From: Tamlana carrageenivorans
GTDB taxonomy: Bacteria > Bacteroidota > Bacteroidia > Flavobacteriales > Flavobacteriaceae
Assembly: GCF_002893765.1 (NCBI RefSeq)
Contig: NZ_CP025938.1
Span: 2,995,501 to 3,059,500, forward strand
Direction: 5' to 3'
Length of the DNA stretch: 64,000 nucleotides
Every line of letters begins with the position of its first letter. The first letter of the stretch is position 1. The notes beneath the pieces are model-generated. The model had not been told where the DNA came from, ran no database searches, and saw only the letters and a program-made list of their open reading frames with translations. This document shows, in pieces, positions 16,559 to 25,968 of the stretch. Position numbers and translations under genes: made by a program.

Positions 16559-19006
16559 ATGGGAACTAGTGTAAGAAGAATAAGTGTTGTGTTAATGATG
16601 TTGTTTGGGACAAATTTTTGTTGGTCTCAATCCATGCAGCATCCTGTTATCTGGGTAACCCAAGATGAAAAACAAGATATTTTAAATCTTATTGAAAAGT
16701 ATGATTGGGCTAAAAAATTGGAACAGGATTTACATGCTGTAGTAGATAAAAAAGTGGAAGCCCATCAAAAAAAGCCATCAGCAATATTGTCCCATATTCC
16801 AGAAATACCTGCCGATAATTCGTTAACCGAATTTGAAGCGGAAAGGGTAGGAGATCATGCAGCAGTACTTACAGATGCCTCTTATGCAGCTATGTTGTAT
16901 TTTTTGACTGATGACGAAAAGTACGCTCAATTTTCGGCAGATATATTATGGCATTACGTCTCTGTTTTATCAGATAGAAGCCCTGAAAACACTACCATTT
17001 GCGGGAATCATTTTTACGATCCGCGTACGTCTTACGCCCAATTTGCATTAGCATATGATTTTATTTATAATTTTTTAAATAAACCGAAAACCAAAGTTTA
17101 TAAGGCTTCTGTAAGTAAGCAACAAACTTTTGATAAAGCGCTGTTTCAAAAAGTCCTTTTAAATATGGTTGGTAGTAGTTTACAGGAATATGGTCGCCCG
17201 GATACGCATGGTAAATTTATTTCAAATCATCCTATTTTAACCGCTCCAGGGGTGCTTTATGGTATTCTTTGTATTGAAGATGATAAAGAACGGGAGCGCT
17301 TGTTCGACGTTTTTTGGGAGAAAGGAACCGCACATCAAAATTCTTTTAAAAACACTATTTTACCAATGTTTGGTAAGCAAGGGGTTTGGCCAGAATCTAC
17401 TAGCTATAGTTTCATGTCTCCTGTGAGTTTAGTACTTAATATTATAGATCGCGTGTATCCTGAGATGGATGTAACTAAAGATTACAAAAATATCTTTAAA
17501 GGAAATTTTTTATTTGATAATTTAAGAATGCCCGATGGTCGTTTTGTAAGATATGGCGATTCCAAAAGAGAACATGATGGCACCGAACAATTGTATAGAT
17601 ATACACTTAACTTAGCAAAACGTCGTGGTTATAAACACTTAGAAGGTCAAGCAGAGGTTGCGCTTAGACAAGCTTATAATAGGGAGAAACGTAGACAAAA
17701 AATAGGTGTTTCAACCTTTAATAATTATCAGCCGCTTAAATTGTTTTGGGGAACTCCTATTCCCGAAAATATTAAAAACCCTATAGATTTTAAAAAACCA
17801 ACTGTAATTGTAGAACATGCTGGTATTGCTTTACAACGTAACTATGTTGAAAAAGATAATGAATTGTATGGCTTATGTGGCATAATAGGAGGCGCACATT
17901 ATGTGCATTCTCATGTAACAGGAATTGCTATGGAACTGTACGGTGCAGGTTATGTAATGGCTCCCAATGCGGGCTTACCACCAACTGTTAAAGAACGAAG
18001 AATTCCTTTGCATGAAAATTATTTTCGATTGTATGCAGGTAATAATACCGTAATTGTTAACGGTACTTCACACGGTATCCAACCAGGGTCTTGGAAAGAT
18101 GGTGCCTATGTGTGGCAAAATACGGTAGTTAATATTGCCGCAGAGCCCAAACATTTGGAAGATCCTGTTAGTAAACACTTTAATTTTGCTACACAATTTT
18201 TAAAAGACACTATTAATAATTGTGATCAGGAACGCACATTAAGCACTATTCGTACCAGTGAAAAAACGGGGTATTATTTGGATGTATTTCGTTCAAAATC
18301 ATTAACTGAAAATAAGTTTCAAGATTACATTTATCACAATATAGGTGATGCTATTTCGCTTAAAACTACAAAAGGTGAAACGTTAACTACAAAACCAAGT
18401 ACACGATATCAAACAGATATTGGAGATCCGGTACAATCTCCCGGTTGGCGTTATTTTGAAGACACCAAATCAACGAAATCAACTCAAAAAGGGGTGCGTG
18501 CAACATTTCAAATAGATTATGATCAACGTTTTATGCATATGTTTGTGCCGCAAGGCGTGAATCGATCCTATACAACCGCACTGGCGCCACCTACACGAGA
18601 AGCTAGAAATGGTTACGAAGAAAAACCAACTCAAGTATTGGCTATAAGACAGGATGGAGAAGCTTGGGAAAAGCCTTTTATTGCCGTTTTTGAACCTTCA
18701 ACAGAAAAGAAATCAAGTGTTCAAGCTGTTATGCCGTTAATGGATGGCGATAAAGTTGTTGGCGTTAAAGTAGAATCTAAAGTTAAGGGAGAATTAATTA
18801 CAGATTATATTATTTCTTTAGACAGCAAAGATGGCGTGTATGAGAATAAGGCTCTGAAAGTAAAGTTTGAAGGTCGTTTTGGAATAATTAGAGTGGAAGG
18901 TAAAAATCAGTCGGTGAGTCTTTATATCGGAGAAGGAAAAACATTAAGGTATGGTAAATTTTCTTTAGATTCAGGGACATCAACCACAGCATTTAGAGCG
19001 TATTAA
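16559..19006 (+). CDS. Short PL40-like protein, candidate ulvan oligosaccharide dehydratase
   Basis: 815 residues with a signal peptide (about 1-24, ending NFCWSQ). It aligns along its whole length with the first about 800 residues of the protein at 4012. Shared blocks include SNHPILTAPG, GLCGIIGGAHYVHSHVTGI, FVRYGDSKRE against FVRFGDSKRY, and NGTSHGIQPGSW. It lacks the Ig-like, CBM6-like and T9SS modules, so it should stay in the periplasm. In the Formosa agariphila ulvan pathway a dehydratase removes water from the non-reducing-end uronate of saturated oligomers so that unsaturated-uronyl hydrolases can act. The short architecture and the coupling to sulfatase E fit that role, but a lyase activity is equally possible from sequence alone. 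Confidence 0.7.
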   Translation: MGTSVRRISVVLMMLFGTNFCWSQSMQHPVIWVTQDEKQDILNLIEKYDWAKKLEQDLHAVVDKKVEAHQKKPSAILSHIPEIPADNSLTEFEAERVGDHAAVLTDASYAAMLYFLTDDEKYAQFSADILWHYVSVLSDRSPENTTICGNHFYDPRTSYAQFALAYDFIYNFLNKPKTKVYKASVSKQQTFDKALFQKVLLNMVGSSLQEYGRPDTHGKFISNHPILTAPGVLYGILCIEDDKERERLFDVFWEKGTAHQNSFKNTILPMFGKQGVWPESTSYSFMSPVSLVLNIIDRVYPEMDVTKDYKNIFKGNFLFDNLRMPDGRFVRYGDSKREHDGTEQLYRYTLNLAKRRGYKHLEGQAEVALRQAYNREKRRQKIGVSTFNNYQPLKLFWGTPIPENIKNPIDFKKPTVIVEHAGIALQRNYVEKDNELYGLCGIIGGAHYVHSHVTGIAMELYGAGYVMAPNAGLPPTVKERRIPLHENYFRLYAGNNTVIVNGTSHGIQPGSWKDGAYVWQNTVVNIAAEPKHLEDPVSKHFNFATQFLKDTINNCDQERTLSTIRTSEKTGYYLDVFRSKSLTENKFQDYIYHNIGDAISLKTTKGETLTTKPSTRYQTDIGDPVQSPGWRYFEDTKSTKSTQKGVRATFQIDYDQRFMHMFVPQGVNRSYTTALAPPTREARNGYEEKPTQVLAIRQDGEAWEKPFIAVFEPSTEKKSSVQAVMPLMDGDKVVGVKVESKVKGELITDYIISLDSKDGVYENKALKVKFEGRFGIIRVEGKNQSVSLYIGEGKTLRYGKFSLDSGTSTTAFRAY

Positions 19007-19042
19007 ATGTGTTAAAAGGATAATGAATTATAACCAGTTAAA

Positions 19043-20185
19043 ATGATTAAAAGAAGTCTTATTATTTGCCTGATATTCCTGTGCAACTTTCAAGTGATAC
19101 AGGGGCAGGATAGAACACTTTTGTTTGTAGGCAGTTTTACTAGTAAGAAACATGGTACAGGCATACATGTATTCGATTTTAATACAAAATCAGGTGAAGC
19201 AAAATTGATTTCGCAAGTTGACAGTATTATTAATTCTTCGTTTTTAAAACTTTCCCCAAACGGAAAGTATTTATATTCGGTAATTGAAAGTCAGTTGCAA
19301 ACGCATGGCAAAATAGCGGCTTTTAAAATCGACCCCAAAGCAGGCACTTTAAATCTGATAAATAAGCAAGATTGTGGCGGTAGAAATCCAGCGCATATAG
19401 AAATAGATAAAACGGGAAAGGCTCTAGCAGTGTCCAATTATACCGATCCGAGCTTAAGTTTTTTTGAAGTAAATGAAACAGGTGGGATTAATAAGTTTGA
19501 TGAATTTTTTACGTTTACCGGAAGTAGTATCATAAAAGGTAATCAAGACACAGCTCACATTCATTCTTCAAATTTTTCGCCTAAAAATGATTATCTGTTT
19601 TTACAGGATTTAGGTTCAGATTGCATACATAAGTTTAAAGTAAACTTAGATGCCAATCAAAACATGTCCCTTCAAAAAGCAGGAGCTATAAAAGTAAAGC
19701 CGGGTAGTGGACCAAGACATTTTGTGTTTCATCAAAATGGGAAATATGGTTATGGTATAAATGAGTTAAGTGGTAAAGTCTCGGCATATGCATTAGTGAA
19801 CGGGAATTTAAAGTTTTTAGCCGATTATAACGCGTATAGTAAAAAACAGGAAATTTATAGATCTGCTGATATTCATATATCGCCAGATGGGAAATTCTTG
19901 TACGCCTCCAATCGAGGTCCGAGTGAAGATAGTATAGTTATTTTTTCGATTAATAAAAATAATGGAGCTTTAAAGCTAATTGGGCATGAGCCAACTTATG
20001 GCGAACATCCACGAAATTTTGCCATAGATCCTTCCGGTAAATTTTTATTGGTGGCTAATCAATTTTCAAATAATATCGTCATTTTTAGAAGAGATGTTGA
20101 AACTGGTAAACTTCAAAAATTACCTCAAGAGCTAACTGTTGATGGTGCATCTAGTTTGCAGATGTTTTCATATGATAATCATTAA
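19043..20185 (+). CDS. Exported lactonase-fold seven-bladed propeller (6-phosphogluconolactonase-like, PF10282)
   Basis: 380 residues with a signal peptide ending IQGQ at about residue 22. Repeated blade motifs such as FLKLSPNGKYLYS, ISPDGKFLYASNRG and IDPSGKFLLVANQ are typical of the Lactonase family, as is GGRNPAHIEID. Cytosolic members hydrolyse 6-phosphogluconolactone, but this one is exported, so a phosphorylated sugar is not a likely substrate. It is the last gene of the run that starts at the left edge and lies 36 bases after the PL40-like protein. Its role in ulvan breakdown is unknown; it could open a sugar lactone formed from uronate or rhamnose residues, or act as a binding propeller. 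Confidence 0.75.
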   Translation: MIKRSLIICLIFLCNFQVIQGQDRTLLFVGSFTSKKHGTGIHVFDFNTKSGEAKLISQVDSIINSSFLKLSPNGKYLYSVIESQLQTHGKIAAFKIDPKAGTLNLINKQDCGGRNPAHIEIDKTGKALAVSNYTDPSLSFFEVNETGGINKFDEFFTFTGSSIIKGNQDTAHIHSSNFSPKNDYLFLQDLGSDCIHKFKVNLDANQNMSLQKAGAIKVKPGSGPRHFVFHQNGKYGYGINELSGKVSAYALVNGNLKFLADYNAYSKKQEIYRSADIHISPDGKFLYASNRGPSEDSIVIFSINKNNGALKLIGHEPTYGEHPRNFAIDPSGKFLLVANQFSNNIVIFRRDVETGKLQKLPQELTVDGASSLQMFSYDNH

Positions 20186-20209
20186 AAAGAGTAATGTTAT
20201 AAATTAGTT

Positions 20210-20235
20210 AAGGACTTTTAAAAAAAGGCCTTTTT
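20210..20235 (+). terminator. Weak terminator-like hairpin after the lactonase gene
   Basis: AAGGAC pairs with GGCCTT across an A/T-rich loop with one mismatch, followed by TTTTT. It lies 25 bases past the stop of the lactonase-fold gene and before a 148-base gap, so it may end the long degradation operon. A GTTCAAA/TTTGAAC inverted repeat at 20261-20290 in the remaining gap may be a regulatory site of the beta-helix gene; I saw no clear -7 box. Confidence 0.4.
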
Positions 20236-20382
20236 AAAATTTTAGAGTTAATTTTAGTTAGTTCAAAGGGGTTTTGCTTGTATTTTGAACGATTTTGGTA
20301 CTGTTTTCGGACTTAAAACCGACTTGTAAACGCTAATTTTATGGTTAGTTAATTTATATCGTTTTAATGTACCATTAGCCAG

Positions 20383-22047
20383 ATGAATTTTAGTAAACTT
20401 CAAATTTACATTGCCATATTTATGGTGATTACCATTTGTAATACCATGGTATTTGCCCAAAACATTCCGAAGATTCTTCAGAATAACTCTGTAAATGATT
20501 TAAATTATTTGCCAGATTTTAGTTTCGCAGGTTATTATAATGGTGAAGGAGATATCTCAAAATCGAAAGGGACTATTATAAAAGCCTCAGATTATGGCGT
20601 GGTTGCAAATGATGCATTGGACGACTCTAAAGCATTGCTTCAAGCCATTGAGTCTGTTTCAAAAATGGAAGGTCATGTTATTTTACAACTTCCAAAAGGG
20701 CGGCTTATTTTAAGTGAAATTCTTTATTTAGAACGTAGTCAATTCATACTAAGAGGGTCTGGTTCAGGAACTGGTGGAACCGAATTATATTTTCCTAGAC
20801 CACTCATGTATTCTAAAGATTCAGAATCATTAAAAGAACTTCGTGAATATTTGGTGAAATTTGACAAGCGCCAACGCGAAAAGGAACATAACATCGATTT
20901 AGCTTTCTCTCAATATGCTTGGGCTGGTGGTTTTATCTGGACACGAGTACCAGATGTTCGTGTTAAAGCTTACCTTGATAAATACGATCAGCCAGTTGAT
21001 GTTTTAGCTCAAGTTTCTAATGGTAAAAGAGGAAGCTTCAGTTTCGAGGTTTCTGATGTACAATTACTTAAGGTTGGAGATGTTGTCGAATTACAACTAT
21101 TCAATAAAGATGGTGAACACGGGGCCATTATTTCCGAATTATATAAAAATGAAAAGGTTAAAGTAGGATCCCATCATTGGAATTTTCCAGAGTTACCATT
21201 GGTAAAACAGCAATTTAAGATTGTTAAAATTTCAGGTAAAACGGTTACTGTTAATTGTCCGCTTACTATAGATATTCTTTCTACCTATAAAGCGCAATTA
21301 GTTAGTTGGAAACACCTTGAAGATATTGGTATTGAACACTTAAAAATAACGTTTCCATATGCCCCACCAGTAGCTCATCACGTAGAGCAAGGTTTTAATG
21401 CTATTTATTTAACTCGTGTTTATAACAGTTGGATAAACGATGTTACTATTGAAAATGCCGATAGTGGTGTATTAACAGAAGAAATTGCTAACGTCACGAT
21501 AAAAAATGTAACTACAACGGGCGATCATCTAGCCCATTACACTGTAATGATGCAAGGCACATACAATGTCTTGGCTCAAAACATAAAGGTTTATAATAAG
21601 GTCGTTCACCCTTTAAGTTTTAACACTTTTGCAACTAAAAGTGTATACACCAATTGCGAGGTGTTCACTGAACCTATTTTAGATCAGCATTCTGGTGCAA
21701 ATCATCAAAACCTATTCGATAATATTAAAGTTCATATCACACCAAATACAGACAATAGTTATCCCTTATTTGCAGGAGGAGGTGCAGGTTATTGGAAGCC
21801 TTCGCATGGTGCTTATAGTACATTTTGGAATATAAATGTACATATTGAAGACAGCTTAGGTGCTTCAGCCATACTTTTAAATGGTATGGAAGATGGTCCT
21901 TATGCACGCGTTATCGGGGTACATGGCAATCATGCTTTAAAACTTAGTTATGGCCCCAATGCTCATGTAGAATTAACAAATAAGGCTTTAAAAGCCATAC
22001 CGTCTTTGTACGAATATCAACTAAATAAACGACTGAAAAAGAATTAA
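20383..22047 (+). CDS. Exported right-handed beta-helix protein (pectate-lyase-3-like), function unknown
   Basis: 554 residues with a signal peptide ending MVFAQ near residue 25. After a short linker, ASDYGVVANDALDDSKALLQAIE followed by a glycine-rich P-K-G-R strand (about 60-110) is the start typical of Pectate_lyase_3-like (PF12708) parallel beta-helices. Later coils such as IENADSGVLTEEIANVTIK and YNVLAQNIKVYNK show the repeating pattern. Such folds occur in polygalacturonases, lyases and epimerases. I cannot identify catalytic residues or a CAZy family. It is set apart by a 197-base gap from the gene before and 42 bases from the GH2 gene after, so the two may form a separate transcript. 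Probably acts on ulvan side structures in the periplasm. Confidence 0.65.
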   Translation: MNFSKLQIYIAIFMVITICNTMVFAQNIPKILQNNSVNDLNYLPDFSFAGYYNGEGDISKSKGTIIKASDYGVVANDALDDSKALLQAIESVSKMEGHVILQLPKGRLILSEILYLERSQFILRGSGSGTGGTELYFPRPLMYSKDSESLKELREYLVKFDKRQREKEHNIDLAFSQYAWAGGFIWTRVPDVRVKAYLDKYDQPVDVLAQVSNGKRGSFSFEVSDVQLLKVGDVVELQLFNKDGEHGAIISELYKNEKVKVGSHHWNFPELPLVKQQFKIVKISGKTVTVNCPLTIDILSTYKAQLVSWKHLEDIGIEHLKITFPYAPPVAHHVEQGFNAIYLTRVYNSWINDVTIENADSGVLTEEIANVTIKNVTTTGDHLAHYTVMMQGTYNVLAQNIKVYNKVVHPLSFNTFATKSVYTNCEVFTEPILDQHSGANHQNLFDNIKVHITPNTDNSYPLFAGGGAGYWKPSHGAYSTFWNINVHIEDSLGASAILLNGMEDGPYARVIGVHGNHALKLSYGPNAHVELTNKALKAIPSLYEYQLNKRLKKN

Positions 22048-22089
22048 CCTCTCAAAAAAATATCACATCCTTATAATTAGTATACGACT

Positions 22090-24513
22090 ATGAATAATAA
22101 AAGCAACATTTCCCAATTAGTAGGTGTTTTCATAATATGTTTAACCTTTGGGGCTTGGAATTCTAACTTAAAAGAAACAACTCCCAACCGAACTAAAGTA
22201 AATATCAACAACAACTGGAGTTACTTAGAAAAAAATATCAAAAATATTAATGAAGCTTTACAGGAAGTCGATTGGCAAACTATAGATCTACCACACACCT
22301 GGAATGCTTTAGATGCTACCGATTTAAATCCGGGTTACAGACGTACGGGGAGTTGGTACAAAAAGACATTGAATATCTCGAATATTGATAGCAATACCTT
22401 ATATCAGCTTTATTTTGAAGGCGTGAATATAAATAGTGAAGTGTACGTAAACGGACAAAAAGCAGGTGGGCATATAGGAGGTTATATTGGCTTTACCATT
22501 GATATCACCAAGTTTATAAAATCAGGTAAAAACGATGTTGTTATACGTGTGGATAATAGTTATGACCCCGAAGTTATCCCGTCTCAAAAGAGTGATTTTT
22601 TTATATTCGGTGGTATTACAAGAGATGTTTGGTTAGAATCCATACCAAAACAACACCTTTCAGAATTAAAAATTACGACTCCAAAAGTTTCTAAAAATGA
22701 AGCTGAGCTTTTAGCTTCAGTAGGAATTAATAATTCAAATAATTCCAATTTAAAAGTACAGGCCGATTTATTAGATGCTCAAGGAAAATTGGTAGCTTCA
22801 TCGGTGTTCAAAATCAAAAATAATACAGCCAAAATTCATTTCAGGAATATTAAAAACCCGAAGTTGTGGGACACCGAACATCCTAATCTATATACCTTAA
22901 AAGTAGCCTTGTTAGAAAAGGGTGACGTTATAGATATCATGGAAAATAAGGTAGGTTTCAGATGGTTTGAATTTAAAGACCACGGAGCTTTTTACCTAAA
23001 CGGAAAACGAGTTTTGCTTAGAGGAACTCATCGACATGAAGAACATGCCGGAGTAGGTGCAGCCATGACTAATGCGCAGCATAGAAAGGATATGGAACTT
23101 ATTAAGGAGATGGGAGCAAACTTTGTGCGTTTGGCGCATTATCCGCAAGATCCAGAAGTGTACAAGGCCTGCGACGAATTAGGATTATTGGTTTGGGACG
23201 AATTGCCTTGGTGCCGAGGTGGCGTAGGAAATGAAGCTTGGAAAACCAATACCAAGCACATGCTCACAGAGATTATCAATCAGAATTATAACCATCCGAG
23301 TATCATTATTTGGTCTTTAGGCAATGAAATGTATTGGTTACCAGATTTTGAAAACGGCGGGGATACCGACAAAATGAATTCTTTTTTATCGGAATTAAAC
23401 GATTTATCGCACCAACTAGATCCGTCAAGGAAAACAGCGATTCGAAAATATTATGAAGGGTCCCATATTGTGGATGTGTTTTCGCCTTCTATCTGGTCTG
23501 GTTGGTATTCGGGAAGTTATAAAAGCTACCAAAAGGCCATCGATACTTATAAAAAAGAATATCCGCATTTTTTACATGCTGAGTATGGTGGTTCTAGTCA
23601 TGTGGGGCGTCATACCGAAAATCCAATAACGGGAGAAGGTAAAATTCAATCGGATGGATGGGAAGAAGAAATTGTGCAAACCGATGTGGCTAATATAGCT
23701 CAGATAGGGGATTGGAGCGAAAACTATATCGTCGATTTGTTTGATTGGCACCTTCGTATTAGTGAAAATGATAAAGATTTCGTTGGAAATGTGCAGTGGG
23801 CTTTTAAAGATTTTGGTACCCCATTACGTCCCGAAAATGCAATTCCTTATATGAATCAAAAGGGTTTGGTAGATCGTGCAGGAAATCCAAAAGATGCCTT
23901 TTATGTATTTAAAAGCTATTGGAGTAACGAGCCGTTTACCTATATAGAATCGCATACTTGGACAGAGCGACAAGGACCAGAAGATTTAGCACGTGATATT
24001 AGTGTTTATAGTAACTGTCCGGAAGTAGAACTGTTTTTAAATGGTAAAAGTTTAGGAGTTAAAATGCGTGATCTTAAAGCGTTTCCTGCGGCTGGTTTAA
24101 ATTGGAATTTGAATTTTAAGGAAGGAAAGAATACACTTGTGGCTGTAGGGAATACTAGTGAAAATAAAACCGTTAAAGATGAATTGACTATTAATTATAG
24201 GTTTAACAAAAATGGTAAAGCCGTAGGATTAAAATTAGAATCTGAAATTCTCGAAAATGGAAACTATTTAGTAACAGCAACTGCCTACGATAGTAAGGGG
24301 TTACGTTGTTTAGATTATGAAGATCGCGTGTATTTTCAATGTGTTTCTGGAGGTGAAACTTATAAGAGTCAAGGAACACCAACGGGAAGTGAATCAATTG
24401 CTATGGCCAATGGGAAGGCGGCCGTTGAGGTAAAAAGAAATGGTAATGGAATGCCTTTAGTAATGATGGTCTTGAATCAAAGTTTTAAGGGGACCTATCT
24501 AACCATAGATTAG
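22090..24513 (+). CDS. GH2 glycoside hydrolase (beta-galactosidase/beta-glucuronidase type)
   Basis: 807 residues. The N-terminal hydrophobic stretch (about 9-25) looks like a signal peptide. Domains in order: sugar-binding jelly roll (DLPHTWNA, RRTGSWYKK, about 40-190), immunoglobulin-like domain (about 190-290), TIM barrel (about 295-600) and C-terminal Ig-like domains. LLRGTHRHEEHAG and NFVRLAHYPQ are standard GH2 blocks. The acid/base is Glu413 in SLGNE and the likely nucleophile Glu498 in LHAEYGG. GH2 members in ulvan loci remove terminal sugars from oligomers; which sugar (xylose, glucuronate, galactose) cannot be told here. Last gene of the rightward degradation block, facing the leftward kdu operon. 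Confidence 0.88.
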   Translation: MNNKSNISQLVGVFIICLTFGAWNSNLKETTPNRTKVNINNNWSYLEKNIKNINEALQEVDWQTIDLPHTWNALDATDLNPGYRRTGSWYKKTLNISNIDSNTLYQLYFEGVNINSEVYVNGQKAGGHIGGYIGFTIDITKFIKSGKNDVVIRVDNSYDPEVIPSQKSDFFIFGGITRDVWLESIPKQHLSELKITTPKVSKNEAELLASVGINNSNNSNLKVQADLLDAQGKLVASSVFKIKNNTAKIHFRNIKNPKLWDTEHPNLYTLKVALLEKGDVIDIMENKVGFRWFEFKDHGAFYLNGKRVLLRGTHRHEEHAGVGAAMTNAQHRKDMELIKEMGANFVRLAHYPQDPEVYKACDELGLLVWDELPWCRGGVGNEAWKTNTKHMLTEIINQNYNHPSIIIWSLGNEMYWLPDFENGGDTDKMNSFLSELNDLSHQLDPSRKTAIRKYYEGSHIVDVFSPSIWSGWYSGSYKSYQKAIDTYKKEYPHFLHAEYGGSSHVGRHTENPITGEGKIQSDGWEEEIVQTDVANIAQIGDWSENYIVDLFDWHLRISENDKDFVGNVQWAFKDFGTPLRPENAIPYMNQKGLVDRAGNPKDAFYVFKSYWSNEPFTYIESHTWTERQGPEDLARDISVYSNCPEVELFLNGKSLGVKMRDLKAFPAAGLNWNLNFKEGKNTLVAVGNTSENKTVKDELTINYRFNKNGKAVGLKLESEILENGNYLVTATAYDSKGLRCLDYEDRVYFQCVSGGETYKSQGTPTGSESIAMANGKAAVEVKRNGNGMPLVMMVLNQSFKGTYLTID

Positions 24514-24621
24514 AAGTAAAGTTAGTTTTTATTCATTAGTTTTTGATTGTAAATCGGGTTTATACAGGGGTATAGACTCGATTTTTTATTAAGAGTACTT
24601 TGTATACTGTGTGAAAATAAA

Positions 24622-24748
24622 AGGCTGTCTTAAAGGTTAATCATTCGTCATTCTGTGCTCGACACAGAATCTCATAATATTGAAACTCCATGAGTATGAG
24701 AATCTGAAATAAATTCATATTGACGTGTAATTAACCTTTAGACAGCCT
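24622..24748. repeat. MITE/REP-like inverted-repeat element between convergent genes
   Basis: A 127-base element. The left end aggctgtcttaaaggttaat (24622-24641) is answered by attaacctttagacagcct (24730-24748), an almost perfect 19-20 base terminal inverted repeat. Inside is a perfect 8-base hairpin, attctgtg / cacagaat, at 24650-24670. There is no coding capacity. It separates the GH2 gene from the oppositely directed DUF4861 gene, so the folded RNA could act as a terminator for both. Repeats with this kind of end are, as far as I recall, scattered in flavobacterial genomes. Confidence 0.65.
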
Positions 24749-24782
24749 CAAGTTATGTACTAGGGTGCTATTAATCCTGAAG

Positions 24783-25967
24783 TTATTGAATACTAACTTC
24801 TAAAAGTGTATTAATTTTTTTACAAAAGGCATTAAGATAATTTTCCCAAGCAGCTTTAGTAGGGAATTGTCCAGATTCTTTCCAAGAAAAACCTGCGTAA
24901 AACACGACTTTGTTATCGTTAACCTTTAGTTGAGCGTATAAATTGCTACGATCTTTTATTGAGGTAACATAATAATCGGAAGTGGTCATAACATCTTTAG
25001 GAGCGACGATTGCGGTGCCTAATTCAGAATTGAAGTACTCAGACTCCCAGTATGAAATCCAGCCGTTATCTACTTGTTCTGTGATTTCTCCTTTCTTATC
25101 ATGTAAGGTTAGTCCAACCGATAAAACATCGGTTCCTGTTACCTCTATTTCATATCTAGTTAGGTTATTTCCATAATCTAAAGAAATATGTTTGGTTTCA
25201 GTTATGGTTTTTCCATTGGCATCCCAATCGGCATATTTTAAAACAAAACTGGTTCTTATAGGCCCTGTAGTGATGGTTTTATAATCGGTAAAGTTTTTAG
25301 AGATATAATAACTGGTATCCACTTTTACAGCAGTACCACCTACACCACGACTAGAACCTACATGAAAATTATCTAAGCCTTCACCATGATCTTTATGATA
25401 GTAGCCTTTTTCTTTATCATTGCCAGCATACCATTTATTGATAATTGGGTATTCTACTTTTTTTAACCAAGCATCAATTCCGCTCGATAGGGTACCGCCT
25501 TTTACAGAATCTTCTACCATCTTTTGGGCAACTGGCCCATAAGTTCTAAAGGCCACTTTGTTGTTTTCCCAGGTATAATCATCAGTGCGTTCAGGCACAA
25601 AACGTGAATAACAATAAGCTACGGTGTCGGTATTGGTGAGGTTAGATGTAACCAGTTCATATTGCTTTTCTGATTTGGCGGCTACTTCAGGTTGAAACAA
25701 CAACACATCAGCTGTACCGTCTTGATCTTCATCTACGAATTGGGAAGTTACAATCGCCTGTGTTGCTTTATCACGGATTACCAAATTTTCAAAGCGTTCA
25801 CCTTCATTTAAATGAATGGCCGATTTTGAAATTTCTACCGTTTCAAATTGTCTTGGAAGCTCTAAACTATTCTTTACAGTAATAACAGGCGCTTCTTTTT
25901 TCTGTGAATCGCAGCCCATCATTAACGATACGGCTGCGATCCAAGAATACAATGCTATGGATTTCAT
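24783..25967 (-). CDS. DUF4861-type lipoprotein of uronate loci
   Basis: 394 residues with lipobox SLMMGC (Cys19). The remainder resembles DUF4861 (PF16153), a family found almost only in Bacteroidetes loci for pectin and other uronic-acid polysaccharides. Recognisable parts are YGPVAQKMVEDSVKGG, WYAGNDKEKGYYHKDHGEGL and the C-terminal YAGFSWKESGQFP. No reaction is established to my knowledge. It begins one base after the kduD stop and so belongs to the kduI-kduD-DUF4861 operon, which ties it to unsaturated-uronate use. As a periplasmic or outer-membrane lipoprotein it may act on the last oligomer or on the free unsaturated uronate before import. Confidence 0.7.
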   Translation of the reverse strand: MKSIALYSWIAAVSLMMGCDSQKKEAPVITVKNSLELPRQFETVEISKSAIHLNEGERFENLVIRDKATQAIVTSQFVDEDQDGTADVLLFQPEVAAKSEKQYELVTSNLTNTDTVAYCYSRFVPERTDDYTWENNKVAFRTYGPVAQKMVEDSVKGGTLSSGIDAWLKKVEYPIINKWYAGNDKEKGYYHKDHGEGLDNFHVGSSRGVGGTAVKVDTSYYISKNFTDYKTITTGPIRTSFVLKYADWDANGKTITETKHISLDYGNNLTRYEIEVTGTDVLSVGLTLHDKKGEITEQVDNGWISYWESEYFNSELGTAIVAPKDVMTTSDYYVTSIKDRSNLYAQLKVNDNKVVFYAGFSWKESGQFPTKAAWENYLNAFCKKINTLLEVSIQ

Positions 25968-25968
25968 A

